Shown in pieces: positions 9,087-18,303 of a stretch of 64,000 bases of DNA; the stretch's first letter is position 1, and every line of letters starts with the position of its first letter. The notes under the pieces are model-generated. The model saw only the letters and a list, made by a program, of their open reading frames with translations, searched no databases and was not told the origin of the DNA. The DNA lies in the NCBI RefSeq assembly GCF_000333895.2, contig NZ_ANFM02000009.1, forward strand, positions 1 through 64,000. Reading direction: 5' to 3'. The stretch comes from Grimontia indica. GTDB lineage: Bacteria; Pseudomonadota; Gammaproteobacteria; Enterobacterales; Vibrionaceae. Made by a program: the position numbers and the translations under genes.

Positions 9087-9605
9087 GTGCAAATAGGACT
9101 GCCAACGTGGGTGATTGTTGCGACAGGACTGGTCATGAATGTCATCGCCGCGCTGATGACCAACTTTGTGATTGATGGTTTGGGAGAGAAAGCGGCGGTG
9201 GTGGAAGAAACCCAGAGCAGCAACAATCAACTTATTCAATTAACCTGGCAGCAAGTCGATGCCCTTGAGCGCCGAAGGGAAACCTTGCTCATCATCCTTA
9301 CCACCCAAGAAGAGGGTAGAGAACTGCCTAAGATGCTCGTTAGCCAACTGCTTTCACCGTTTTCTGATATGATAGACACACCCTTAGATATGGCCAACAT
9401 CAACAAAATTATGCTTGGTATTGACCAGCAGCAAGATCTTCTGCGAAACAAGATAGATACGCTATATCTCGATAATCTACAGTTAGCAGACTCCTACCGT
9501 GAAATTGTGAGCAGTGTCTCTAACTACCGAAACCTTGCCCTTTTCCTCCAAATCCTCGGCCTCGCGTTGATCATGGCCCGAGACCTCTCCCGAAAGCCAG
9601 ACTAG
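9087..9605 (+). CDS. Membrane-anchored helical protein (unknown)
   Basis: A 172-residue protein starting with GTG; GAGGGAG lies eight bases upstream. It has one hydrophobic helix at each end (about residues 7-28 and 148-165) with a long charged, Gln/Leu-rich, coiled-coil-like middle. The topology suggests a membrane-tethered periplasmic or cytoplasmic loop. Not recognised. Stands alone; the following 247 bases are the alaE leader region. Confidence 0.6.
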   Translation: MQIGLPTWVIVATGLVMNVIAALMTNFVIDGLGEKAAVVEETQSSNNQLIQLTWQQVDALERRRETLLIILTTQEEGRELPKMLVSQLLSPFSDMIDTPLDMANINKIMLGIDQQQDLLRNKIDTLYLDNLQLADSYREIVSSVSNYRNLALFLQILGLALIMARDLSRKPD

Positions 9606-9749
9606 ACAGTGATCAAATGGGCTTAATATGTGCCAGGTTTATTGTGGTCATATGATCCATTTTTGTCTCAATAATTAGAATAAAACACTGGTTTTAATTT
9701 TAAATATAGCGCCTAAATCCAACAGAGTTTTGTTCTAATAGCCGATATA

Positions 9750-9798
9750 ACGGAGGTGAAAAAGTCGGCGTGAACGGCACTTCTCCCATCCGTTTTTT
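9750..9798 (+). promoter_or_regulatory. Terminator-like hairpin in the alaE leader
   Basis: ACGGA GGTGAA (9750-9760) pairs with TTCTCC..TCCGT (9781-9793), with one mismatch and a two-base bulge, and is followed by six T residues. It lies 55 bases upstream of alaE and 145 bases after the preceding gene, so it could be an attenuator for alaE or a distant terminator. A second small hairpin, GGCTgttttAGCC, follows at about 9810-9822. Confidence 0.4.
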
Positions 9799-9852
9799 AT
9801 TGAATTTTTGGCTGTTTTAGCCGTTTTGATTTAGCGATTTTGGGGTGAGTAA

Positions 9853-10296
9853 ATGGGTGGCGCTAACCGCGTTCGCAGCGTCGTGGCTGATATGTTTGCC
9901 ATGGTCGTTTTCTGCTTCGTCACTGGCATGATGGTCGAGATCTTCGTGTCTGGTATGTCTTTCGAACAATCTTTGGCTTCGCGACTGTTGTCGATTCCAG
10001 TCAATATCCTGATTGCCTGGCCTTATGGCGTATTCCGAGACAATGTGCAAAAGTTCTCGCAACGTTTATCTTCGACTAAAACAATGAAGCGCGTGGCTGA
10101 CTTTGTGGCTTATGTGGCTTTCCAGTCGCCAGTGTATGCAGCCATTTTGTTTACCGTTGGCGCCGAGCCAAGCCAAATCGCAACAGCCGTCGCTTCTAAC
10201 GCGCTGCTTTCCGGCTTACTGGGTGTGGTGTATGGCTCTTTCCTGGAGCGTTGTCGCAGACTGTTTCGTGTTCAGGTCATGCCTGCTGCTGTTTAA
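9853..10296 (+). CDS. alaE: L-alanine exporter AlaE
   Basis: A 147-residue inner-membrane protein with four hydrophobic helices, matching AlaE (YgaW): [16 protein letters not shown], the N.LIAWPYG.FRD motif, then the ADF.AYV.FQSP.YA segment and the final YG.FLE..RR..R. Known role: exports L-alanine to prevent toxic accumulation from peptides. GGGGTGAGTAA precedes the ATG. In E. coli expression responds to alanine; here a terminator-like hairpin lies in the leader. A bidirectional terminator follows. Confidence 0.92.
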   Translation: MGGANRVRSVVADMFAMVVFCFVTGMMVEIFVSGMSFEQSLASRLLSIPVNILIAWPYGVFRDNVQKFSQRLSSTKTMKRVADFVAYVAFQSPVYAAILFTVGAEPSQIATAVASNALLSGLLGVVYGSFLERCRRLFRVQVMPAAV

Positions 10297-10311
10297 CCAT
10301 TTGGGTATATG

Positions 10312-10344
10312 AAAAATGCCACCTCAACCGGGTGGCATTTTTTG
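10312..10344. terminator. Bidirectional intrinsic terminator
   Basis: AAAAATGCCACC and GGTGGCATTTTT pair around TCAACC, with A- and T-tracts on both sides. Serves alaE and the convergent gene at 10348. Confidence 0.88.
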
Positions 10345-10347
10345 TTT

Positions 10348-12201
10348 TTACACCAGCAAGCTTTGTACTTCCTTTTGCAGTAAGTGACGGTTTAATGCGT
10401 TCGGTTTTAAAAGCTCACCGATATTCACTTCAATCTTTGACCAAAACCGTCTTGGGCGGGTCGTCAGTGCATGGCCGTTTTTATGACTGAAGAAGGAGCC
10501 CCACAATCCTTTCAATGCCATTGGGATGACCGGCACCGGTGATTGAGCGAGAATTTTCTCCACGCCGGGTCTGAATTCGCCAAGTTCACCATCAGAGGTT
10601 AAACGGCCTTCTGGGAAAATACAGACGACTTCGCCGTTGTTTAATGCCTGCTCAATGGTTTCAAATGCCGCGTTGTAGGTCTTCTCGCACTTGCGGGGCG
10701 AGCAGATAGGAATAACACCCGCATGACGGAAAACGTATTTCAGTATCGGCATTTCACTGATGGATTTTTCCATCACAAAGCGCACTGGGCGGGTTGATGT
10801 TCCCATCAGGAGCAATGCGTCTACATAGCTGACATGGTTTGCGACAATCAAGGCTGCGCCTTGCTCAGGAATATGCTGGCGGCCATTAACCGATACGCGG
10901 TACAGACAGTGGCTCAATAAGTAACTGATGAAACGTTGTGTGAACTCAGGCACCTGACGGTAAACGTAAATTGCCACGATGAAGTTCCCTACCGCCATCA
11001 GTGCGAACAATTCGACAATCGAGAAATCCAATACGCTCAATACCAAGATAGAAACCAGTGCCGAGGCCACCATAAACAACGCATTCATAATGTTGTTTGC
11101 TGCGATAGAGCGCGCGCACTCACCGTCTTTAGCGCGAGACTGAATAAACGCATATAGCGGGACAATAAACACGCCGCCACTGACACCCACCATAAAGAGA
11201 TCAAACATCACACGCAGATGGCTTGATTGAGCGATGAAGCTTTGCACGCCATAAAACTGCTCGGGGAAAGATTCAACGGAAGGAACTGCCCAAAGCAAAT
11301 CCGCACTGAACAGTGTCAGGCCAAGAATACCGAAAGGAAGAATTCCCAGTTCCACTTTGTTGAAAGACAGCTTCTCACAGATAAAAGAACCTGCGGCAAT
11401 ACCAATAGAGAACAGGGCGAGCAGCAGCGAAACCACGGTACTGTCTGCGTGCAGGTGTTCACGGGCAAAGTTCGGAAACTGCGTCAGGTAGGTTGCACCC
11501 ATAAACCAGAACCAACTGATGGCGAGAATCGACATCCAGATCCCGCGTTGTTTTTTGGCGACTTTAAGCGTGTTCTTCATGCCTGAAATCGGAGAAAAAC
11601 GCACTTTCTCTGGGTTGGAAACGGGCAAAGATGGAATGTTCACACTACTCAAAAAGCCAATCAATGACAGCGAAACAACCAGACACGCTGCAATGAATGT
11701 CCCGCTTGGCATAGCGAGCAGCAGACCTGCGCTGAGCGTACCAATAAGGATAGAGAGGAAAGTGCCTATTTCGACCCAGGCATTGCCTTTTACCAGTTCA
11801 TTGGCCTTCAGAGCCTGAGGTAAAAGAGCGTACTTAACAGGCCCAAAGTACGCCGACTGGGTTCCCGTCATAAAAAGCAAAGCCAACATCAGTAACGCAT
11901 TTTGCGTCAAGATGGCTGCAGCGGCGCAGCCCATAATGGCGAGCTCTGCAAGTTTCAAACGCTGAATGAGTTTGGCTTTATCCATATTGTCGGCAATCGC
12001 GCCAGCATGCGCAGAAAACAGGAAGAAAGGCAGAATGAAAAGGCCAGCAGCAAGGTTGACGAAGAGATCGACCGAAACAGGAAGTGAATCAATAAAGCTG
12101 TAGGTCACCATCAACAACAGAATGTTTTTGTAGATGTTGTCATTCAGCGCGCCGAGGCACTGAGTAAGAAAATAGGGAAAGAATCGTTTGGTGAAAAACA
12201 T
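10348..12201 (-). CDS. MFS transporter fused to 1-acylglycerophosphate acyltransferase (LplT-PlsC type)
   Basis: 617 residues. Residues ~1-400 form a 12-helix MFS domain like LplT (N-terminal FFPYFLTQCLGALNDNI..N, then GAIADN). Residues ~425-610 form a PlsC acyltransferase with NHVSYVDALL (NHxSxxD catalytic motif) and the phosphate-binding FPEGRLT. In E. coli, LplT flips lysophospholipids inward and Aas re-acylates them; here transporter and acyltransferase are one chain, without the acyl-ACP synthetase domain of Aas. Role: inferred lysophospholipid uptake and repair at the inner membrane. Monocistronic, with a 250-bp upstream gap shared with the divergent response regulator. Confidence 0.85.
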   Translation of the reverse strand: MFFTKRFFPYFLTQCLGALNDNIYKNILLLMVTYSFIDSLPVSVDLFVNLAAGLFILPFFLFSAHAGAIADNMDKAKLIQRLKLAELAIMGCAAAAILTQNALLMLALLFMTGTQSAYFGPVKYALLPQALKANELVKGNAWVEIGTFLSILIGTLSAGLLLAMPSGTFIAACLVVSLSLIGFLSSVNIPSLPVSNPEKVRFSPISGMKNTLKVAKKQRGIWMSILAISWFWFMGATYLTQFPNFAREHLHADSTVVSLLLALFSIGIAAGSFICEKLSFNKVELGILPFGILGLTLFSADLLWAVPSVESFPEQFYGVQSFIAQSSHLRVMFDLFMVGVSGGVFIVPLYAFIQSRAKDGECARSIAANNIMNALFMVASALVSILVLSVLDFSIVELFALMAVGNFIVAIYVYRQVPEFTQRFISYLLSHCLYRVSVNGRQHIPEQGAALIVANHVSYVDALLLMGTSTRPVRFVMEKSISEMPILKYVFRHAGVIPICSPRKCEKTYNAAFETIEQALNNGEVVCIFPEGRLTSDGELGEFRPGVEKILAQSPVPVIPMALKGLWGSFFSHKNGHALTTRPRRFWSKIEVNIGELLKPNALNRHLLQKEVQSLLV

Positions 12202-12457
12202 GCCGGCTCCTTGGAGTCAATTCGCGTCAGATGTTTTCACTTTATAAGGCGTGAGCATAGATGCTAGCGTGTTGAAAAGAGTCGCGATATAGGAAACCCA
12301 AGGTAATAGAGGGTGAGACTTTCTAGTCTGAAATATCCATTTCTTTAAGTGATCTACGTATAGGTAAGATTGTGCTCAGTCTTGCGCTTATTACACCCAT
12401 CCGGCTTTGATTCTTAGATACTTTTTCCTTCTGTTTTGCCGAAGTAAGAGGTGGCAT

Positions 12458-13084
12458 GTGACCCGTTTATTAATTGTGGAAGATATCCCCGCCTATCAGC
12501 AGTTTCTGGGGCAGTTGGCCTCCTCCTATAAGATAACCCATTGTGATTGCGCTGGTTCACTGGCAGAGGCACTGATGTTGGCTGAACAGAATGAGTACGA
12601 TTTGGCGCTGGTCGATTTAGGCCTGCCCGATGGCAATGGCCGGGATTTGATTCACTACCTGCGAAAAAACCACCCTGACACTGAGGTGATGGTGCTGACC
12701 ATTTTTGGTGATGAAATCAATGTGCTAAGTGCGATTCAGGCGGGAGCCCGCGGATACCTGTTAAAAGACACGCCGTTTGAGAAAATTGAAGAAGCGATTG
12801 AAAATCAGTTGGCGGGCGGTGCACCCATGAGTGCGGCGGTGGCAGCACATGTGTTAAATCAAATTCAGGTAGGAACGCAAACGCCGCTGAATAATCCTTT
12901 AACTAACCGAGAAAACGAAGTGCTGGCGCTACTGGCAAAGGGACTAAAAACCAGTGAGATTGGAAGCGCGATGGGTATCTCTCACTACACGGTAAATGAT
13001 CATATTAAGGCCATTTACCGCAAGCTTGAAGTAAGCAGTCGCTGTGAGGCGGTGTTTGAAGCTAACCAACAGGGACTGCTTTGA
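12458..13084 (+). CDS. NarL/FixJ-type response regulator
   Basis: The start is placed at GTG 12458 (AAGAGG seven bases upstream), giving 208 residues that begin directly with the receiver beta-1 strand (TRLLIVED); a longer in-frame start would add a spurious hydrophobic leader. Phospho-acceptor Asp53 lies in ALVDLGLPDG; the conserved Thr (LTIFGD) and Lys (LLKD) are present. The C-terminal LuxR-type HTH begins LTNRENEVLALLAKG. No kinase gene adjoins it; the nearest is the HisKA_3-type kinase at 19567, across a five-gene operon. It probably controls transcription of that operon (inference). Confidence 0.88.
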   Translation: MTRLLIVEDIPAYQQFLGQLASSYKITHCDCAGSLAEALMLAEQNEYDLALVDLGLPDGNGRDLIHYLRKNHPDTEVMVLTIFGDEINVLSAIQAGARGYLLKDTPFEKIEEAIENQLAGGAPMSAAVAAHVLNQIQVGTQTPLNNPLTNRENEVLALLAKGLKTSEIGSAMGISHYTVNDHIKAIYRKLEVSSRCEAVFEANQQGLL

Positions 13085-13087
13085 TGT

Positions 13088-14242
13088 TTACTCAACAAAT
13101 AAGTATCCAGCACCAATGCCGGCACCCACATTGAGAAAGTCATAACCTCCTCTTACAGCACCTATACCGCCAATTTTGAACCAGTAATCAGCGCTTTGAG
13201 GAAAGTTTGAGGGGAGTTTCATCGTTAATAGATCGCCCCCTCCTGCAATAAACCCCACTGAGGCAAATGCCATTCCTACACTACCCTCAAAATCATCAAA
13301 TCGATAGCAGTGAAAACGGTTGCCAGTAACAAATTCGAGCTTTCCCCCTGACGAGGTCACGCTGGTACTCACACCTAATTTTGAGTGTTTCAGGTAACTC
13401 GCCAGTTTTTTTGGTTTCGTCAAAAGGGGGACAATTTTTCTGACTTCCTTGATGTGTTTGAGCATCTTAATGTGTTTTAGATGTTTGATAGGTAGAGGTA
13501 TATTCGCAGTGGCTCCTACCACGTAAACATCTTTTGTTTCAAGGGGCATATCATCGCCACTTAGTCTGTGGAGCTTACCAACGAGCAGCACCACACCGAT
13601 GATGACGTCAAAACTCAGCATGATTGAAACTTCTAAGCGCCATTTATGAGATGAGCCCTGGCTACATACATCTTTTATTATCGGCACTTTACGTTTTTTC
13701 GGTTTGGGAAGTTTGGGCTCTGGAATGAGCACCGAAACTCGGATTTCCACCGAACGGTTCCAGTCCAATTGTGATGCTTCGTTTTTCACGTGAGTGGGAG
13801 AGGATGAACCATCAGAAGATTCTTTCAGGATTTGCAGGTTTGGGCATCGTCCCACCAGATATTGTTTAACACTTTCCAACCGCTTTTTGGCATAGGTTTT
13901 ATTTTTACCTTCAGGGCCAGTTTTGCTCGCTCTGCCAATAAGGTGAGTCACTCTTGCAGCATCCCCATAGGCTTTAAAAAGAGAAACCAGTTCATCAAGG
14001 TATTTTTTCTGACCCGGTAAAAGCTTGTGCTGGCGAACAGCAAAGTTTGCCAGCAGCACAGAAAAGGTCAGCAAACCACTGGAATATTCCATATCCAGCA
14101 AATGAAATTTAAATTTGGATGTGCCGAGATTAGGCGGGGCAGCCTCTTTCGGAGTCACCAAAGATTGCCCCAAAGGGGCAACCGGACTTTGGTTGGTCGA
14201 CCCTGTGATAAGGGAAGATGAGTTGGTGAGTGTATCCGTCAT
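13088..14242 (-). CDS. OmpA-like-domain protein with Gly-rich C-terminus (unknown)
   Basis: A 384-residue protein, last gene of the five-gene operon; its ATG overlaps the stop of the upstream gene (ATGA). Residues ~45-185 resemble an OmpA-type peptidoglycan-binding domain: a G.....L..L V..L.GRAS.TG....N..YA.KRL..V..YL pattern and the diagnostic NRSVEI. A basic Pro/Lys linker follows, then a hydrophobic stretch, a His/Lys-rich segment and a Gly/aromatic-rich C-terminus ending GGYDFLNVGAGIGAGYLF. No signal peptide is visible, unusual for an OmpA-like domain. Function unknown; a wall-contacting component is inferred. Confidence 0.6.
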   Translation of the reverse strand: MTDTLTNSSSLITGSTNQSPVAPLGQSLVTPKEAAPPNLGTSKFKFHLLDMEYSSGLLTFSVLLANFAVRQHKLLPGQKKYLDELVSLFKAYGDAARVTHLIGRASKTGPEGKNKTYAKKRLESVKQYLVGRCPNLQILKESSDGSSSPTHVKNEASQLDWNRSVEIRVSVLIPEPKLPKPKKRKVPIIKDVCSQGSSHKWRLEVSIMLSFDVIIGVVLLVGKLHRLSGDDMPLETKDVYVVGATANIPLPIKHLKHIKMLKHIKEVRKIVPLLTKPKKLASYLKHSKLGVSTSVTSSGGKLEFVTGNRFHCYRFDDFEGSVGMAFASVGFIAGGGDLLTMKLPSNFPQSADYWFKIGGIGAVRGGYDFLNVGAGIGAGYLFVE

Positions 14243-15936
14243 GCGCTATCCCCTTTCTCTTCCTCACAGCAATCGTTGTGAATGGTCTGGAGTGCTGAAA
14301 TCGCTGCAATAGCGTTCTCTTTGTGCTCGGGTTGGTTGGCGATATCAATCAGCGCATTGATCACATGGGTTTTCAGTTTACGCCCACTGTTTTCGAGCTC
14401 CCGGCGTCGTACTTCGTTAGCTTGCAGACCCATAGAGTAAGGGTCTAGCGCGTTGGATTGACCAAGCAGGGCTTCCACGACGACACCGGATGTTTGCAGG
14501 ATGTTTTGGTTAACCGCCAATACAATACCCGGCACATCAATGGGCTTGCCGCCGATTTCAGATACGGGCGTTGTCACTTGATGATCAACGCTTAGCAGCG
14601 CTTTTTTTTCTGGCGTTTTGATGTGTTCCTGTTTAATCAGGCTTCGGGTATTTCCTTGGTGGTCACGGATAGAGGCCAGCATTCGGTAGAGGACTTTGGT
14701 GACATCTTCCCGGTAGTCTCGATCAGCAATACAGTCTTCAAACAAAGCGTCCAGTTCATAAAGCTCGTAGCGTTTGATACTGGCGGGCGTGCCGTAGTCG
14801 ACTTCAAGATAGGCACCGGTCAATGCGAAAGTAGACAGGTATTCCTGGTTCATCTGTCGTGCGACAAAGTTCAGGGTGCGGCTGACGTTGATATTGCGAA
14901 TCGTCCGTTTTTCACTGAACTCGTTCTCTTCAGTGTGGCTGCTACTGCGATCGACCTGAACATTGACTTCGCGTTTCGCATTCACCTTGTCGATGTGTTT
15001 TTTCAGTGCACTTTCTGCGGTTTTCTGTGTGTTGGCGCGGTGGGTATTGGTTTGGGTTTCATAGCCACCACTGACTGATATTTTCAGCTCATTCTCGCCG
15101 CCACCACTACCCACCACAGGGATATCCACTTTGGCGCTGGTTTTCATCCGGTAGTCGGTGCGACCTTCAAGACGCCATTTATCCTGCGTGTCTTCTGAAA
15201 ACTCGGTTTTACTCTCCCTATCCAGTGATTCTGTCAGTTCTGATTGGGTATCTGAACTATGCGCATCAAGAATACTTTGGGTTTCCGAGCGGTTGGTTTT
15301 GGTTTGCTCAAAGCTGCGGATGGAAAGTTCGACTTCTTCCCCTGGTAGCAAGGAGAAGGAATCCACCACTCGGCCTGCACCATAATCACCGAGATAGTTT
15401 CTGACTGTTATCTTTTCCACCAGACGAATCGTTGGAACTGATGTCAAATTGGGTAGGTAGAGGTCATAGTTAGGGATGCCTGAAATGCCAACATAGCTGT
15501 CGATGACATAGCCGTTCTCAAGCATGTTCTGCACTTGCGCCATACCATACTTATTGATGACGTAGTCCAGTGGTTGGACGGCGGTTTGCACTATCGCTTC
15601 GTTTTGGATGGGGGTGTCCTCGATAACGTCATTCACTGGTGCGGGTTGAATGAGTTGCTCGTTTATTTTTTCATCCGTTTCGTTTGCAAGCACTGCATGC
15701 CAAAGTGGGCTGATGGCGTGGGCTTTCATGGCCATCATGGTCATAGGCACCACGTTTTTAGCGCTTTTCTCCTGATTGGATGTACTGTCGGTACTTTTCT
15801 TGCGTTTGAATTTGCTTGGTATCACAAGTTCAGAAACCTGTTCATAAGTGAATGCTGTCGATGCAGGTAAGTCGTAACGGAGCAGACTGGCGTTGCCACC
15901 GTCATCGAATTTGATCATGGGTTCTGTCTGACTCAT
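14239..15936 (-). CDS. Large unknown protein of the TCS-flanked operon
   Basis: 565 residues from the ATG at 15936, chosen because GGAGG lies six bases upstream (the longer frame begins within that RBS region). Not recognised. No signal peptide or membrane helices. Residues ~130-230 form a beta-rich segment (conserved-looking SFSLLPGEEVEL). A long Ser/Thr/Glu/Lys/Arg-rich, probably coiled region follows at ~235-370 with many charged repeats, then an Arg/Tyr-rich alpha-helical part. The C-terminus ends with two Cys and acidic residues. The composition would suit a filament, scaffold or secreted structural protein. Stop overlaps the start of the OmpA-like gene. Confidence 0.55.
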   Translation of the reverse strand: MSQTEPMIKFDDGGNASLLRYDLPASTAFTYEQVSELVIPSKFKRKKSTDSTSNQEKSAKNVVPMTMMAMKAHAISPLWHAVLANETDEKINEQLIQPAPVNDVIEDTPIQNEAIVQTAVQPLDYVINKYGMAQVQNMLENGYVIDSYVGISGIPNYDLYLPNLTSVPTIRLVEKITVRNYLGDYGAGRVVDSFSLLPGEEVELSIRSFEQTKTNRSETQSILDAHSSDTQSELTESLDRESKTEFSEDTQDKWRLEGRTDYRMKTSAKVDIPVVGSGGGENELKISVSGGYETQTNTHRANTQKTAESALKKHIDKVNAKREVNVQVDRSSSHTEENEFSEKRTIRNINVSRTLNFVARQMNQEYLSTFALTGAYLEVDYGTPASIKRYELYELDALFEDCIADRDYREDVTKVLYRMLASIRDHQGNTRSLIKQEHIKTPEKKALLSVDHQVTTPVSEIGGKPIDVPGIVLAVNQNILQTSGVVVEALLGQSNALDPYSMGLQANEVRRRELENSGRKLKTHVINALIDIANQPEHKENAIAAISALQTIHNDCCEEEKGDSA

Positions 15937-15961
15937 GGGGGCCTCCATTTAGGGTTAGGGA

Positions 15962-16660
15962 TTAGGGCTGGGATGACGCCGATTCCAGCTCAATAATGCG
16001 GGTTTCAAGCTGATGAACTTGTGCGTGGAGCTGTTTGACGGATTCAAGCAGCAAAGGGATCAAGCCTTCGTAATCGACACTTTTCAGCCCGTCTTCGTCT
16101 TCGTCAACCAGTGAGGGGATCACAGTCTCTACTTGCTGGGCAATCAGGCCAAACTCCTCGGTTGCCTGATGGGTATCTTTCCACCGATAGGTCACGCCTT
16201 CGATTTGGTTAAGTAACTGCTGGGCTGAAACTATGGGTTTAATGTCATGTTTTAGCCGTTCATCTGAGGTGCGGCTGAAATGTCGTGCTTTGACTGTGCT
16301 GGTTCGGCCGTCGATGTGAATGTCGGGTGAGTCTTTCGGGGTAATCACTTTTAGAGAGCCGGGTTCGTTATCAACTACTTCTGTCACTGATGCGAGCATG
16401 CCGATTCGTAAATCCCTTCGGCACTCCAACTGCTCAGTGAAGGCTTCTTTACTGGTGACCTTGGTTGTCGAAACCTTGTCAGGCGTAATGAAGGTGCGCT
16501 GGCTGCCACCGCGGAAGCGGGTGATATTCTCCGTGATAAAAAGTGTGTCGCGATCCAACACCATGCCGCCACCACTGTTGGTGTCCAGTTGTTCACCAAA
16601 CCGGATCATGCGGGCGATGTTGTCGATACGGGTTCTTTGAAGCTTGATGTCTGTCGCCAT
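15962..16660 (-). CDS. Peptidase S74 / endosialidase-chaperone domain protein
   Basis: A 232-residue protein. Residues ~130-232 form an S74 intramolecular-chaperone domain: SDERLKHDIKPI with the Ser used for self-cleavage and the Lys, then LLNQIEGVTYRWKD, a GLIAQQVE and the DY.GL.PLL..SVK.L coiled-coil end. In phage tail spikes and fibres this domain trimerises the preceding beta-helix and cuts itself off. Only ~130 residues precede it here, containing beta-type segments but no long fibre. Start ATG at 16660 follows GGACACTC. Mid-operon, 25 bases before the next gene. Confidence 0.8.
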   Translation of the reverse strand: MATDIKLQRTRIDNIARMIRFGEQLDTNSGGGMVLDRDTLFITENITRFRGGSQRTFITPDKVSTTKVTSKEAFTEQLECRRDLRIGMLASVTEVVDNEPGSLKVITPKDSPDIHIDGRTSTVKARHFSRTSDERLKHDIKPIVSAQQLLNQIEGVTYRWKDTHQATEEFGLIAQQVETVIPSLVDEDEDGLKSVDYEGLIPLLLESVKQLHAQVHQLETRIIELESASSQP

Positions 16661-16679
16661 AATGAGTGTCCTTTTACTG

Positions 16680-18242
16680 TTATTGGGTTGCGTTGAGGCC
16701 GAATGGAAGGGGAATACCCTGTGGTCTTAATGCAGCTGCGGCGTCTTCGAGATCAAAGGCGAAGCCCGCGCCGTTGATCATCACCTGCAAATTGACGTTG
16801 CTGACTTTCCTGACGCCAGATGTGGCGCAGCGTAGTGAGAGTTTGTTGAGTGATCGGATGGGTAATCTCGCTTCCAGATCAAGCACCACCTGCTCAGAAG
16901 CGAATAGCGTCATCGCACCTTGATTTGTGACGGCTTTGACGACCAATGGAAACTTTCGGTTGCTGTAATGAAGGTGGAAGGTGAGCTTTTTGGCGCGGGT
17001 TTTTGCCTGAACGGTCAGGGTAGCTCCCAGCATATTCAGGGTTTGATGAGGGATGAGGTTTCGAAGGGAGCCATAGAAGGGAATGCCCAGTTCTTGGGTC
17101 GCTTTGCGGAGGCTATAGCCAGGTGCGATGTTGTTCATCACTTTTCGCAGGCTGAAGTTGTAATGATCTGTCATCATCGAACGTAGCCTAGAAAAATACT
17201 GGTTCGCACCTGCTTTGTTGGGGTGCAACATGTGGGCTTTACGACATGCCACGGCAGAGAAGAGGTTTTGTTCAATCTCAAAACCGTTTGCTACCGAATA
17301 TTCCAATCCAGCTTGGTAGTTGGGGCAGAGTTTATTGCGCTCTCTGGTGACGGTTCCATCCCCGTTCCATCCCCATACTTGTGGGCGTCTTGTGAACATG
17401 GCTTGAGTCGCTGCAAGACCAGGATGGAGAAACCAGATAGGGGCTTTGCGGGTGTCAGCGAGTTCTTTGTTAACCTTATTGACTGCGCGCATGGCTCCCA
17501 GCTCCATGGCGATATAAAACAGGTAGCCATTGAGCTTGGCTTGTTCAAGCGTGTCTGCCGGTGTCTGCAGGCCTTCTGCCATCCAACCCAGAACATCATC
17601 GACGGGAGACAGTGCTTTGGCGAAGTCGATAGCTGCATCAGCAAAACGGTTTCCTGTTCGAAAATCTAAAATCTCCTGAAGCACAGAACCTGACTCATGC
17701 ATGACATCGGTAAACTGTTCCACACTCTCAAAACGCGAATGCGGCGAAACCGAAGGGAAATATCCGGTATATATGATTTGTGCGTTAGGACATTGAGATC
17801 TGACTTTTCTGAGAAAGGGCACCAAGCGCTCATCAATCAGGTCGTCGAGCTTTTCAACCGTTTTCTCGTAGTCTGTAGCTGCAGATTTAAACCCGACATC
17901 ATTGGCTATGCCGTTCACCAGAAGCAGATCGATGTTCTCGGGGCGATCCAGCTCCGTTAATTGTTTAGTAATGGTGGGGTAAGCCGCAGGCAGTTCACCA
18001 AAAAACGTGGGTTGTGGCAGGTGGGTGTCGAATGCTGGGCGACGATGATGCTCGTTCTTTTTACCAATAATCGCGCCTGAGTGGGCTTTGTAGTCACCCG
18101 TGATGGGTTGGTGCATGTCATTGATGGAAGCGCCAATACGAAGCTCTCGGGAAAGCCAAGCAACCAGTTGGTTTGCGTAGGTTTGATGCCGGGGGATCCC
18201 TTGTCCCCACATGACGGAATCGCCAATAACTGCAACTCGCAT
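16680..18242 (-). CDS. SGNH/GDSL-family hydrolase
   Basis: 520 residues. The N-terminus begins at once with block I (VIGDSVMWGQG, catalytic Ser ~9); block III is NGIANDV (GxxND, ~111-117) and the block V His lies in KAHMLHPNKAG (~335-345), so the SGNH catalytic set seems complete. No signal peptide. The C-terminal ~150 residues are beta-rich and of unknown function. The family hydrolyses ester bonds in lipids or acetylated glycans. AGGAGG lies upstream of the ATG. Second gene of the operon, 61 bases after the ligase gene. Likely a sugar or peptide-linked ester hydrolase acting with the ligase (inference). Confidence 0.78.
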   Translation of the reverse strand: MRVAVIGDSVMWGQGIPRHQTYANQLVAWLSRELRIGASINDMHQPITGDYKAHSGAIIGKKNEHHRRPAFDTHLPQPTFFGELPAAYPTITKQLTELDRPENIDLLLVNGIANDVGFKSAATDYEKTVEKLDDLIDERLVPFLRKVRSQCPNAQIIYTGYFPSVSPHSRFESVEQFTDVMHESGSVLQEILDFRTGNRFADAAIDFAKALSPVDDVLGWMAEGLQTPADTLEQAKLNGYLFYIAMELGAMRAVNKVNKELADTRKAPIWFLHPGLAATQAMFTRRPQVWGWNGDGTVTRERNKLCPNYQAGLEYSVANGFEIEQNLFSAVACRKAHMLHPNKAGANQYFSRLRSMMTDHYNFSLRKVMNNIAPGYSLRKATQELGIPFYGSLRNLIPHQTLNMLGATLTVQAKTRAKKLTFHLHYSNRKFPLVVKAVTNQGAMTLFASEQVVLDLEARLPIRSLNKLSLRCATSGVRKVSNVNLQVMINGAGFAFDLEDAAAALRPQGIPLPFGLNATQ

Positions 18243-18303
18243 AGATTCCTCCTTAGAGGTGTTGAGAGAAAGATGTCGTGATAACAGGCTTTTGGAGTGA
18301 GGT

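Noticed and set aside
15945-15970. Telomere-like TTAGGG repeats (TTTAGGGTTAGGGATTAGGG)
   Set aside because: Only three imperfect units in a 25-bp gap between two operon genes; likely chance.
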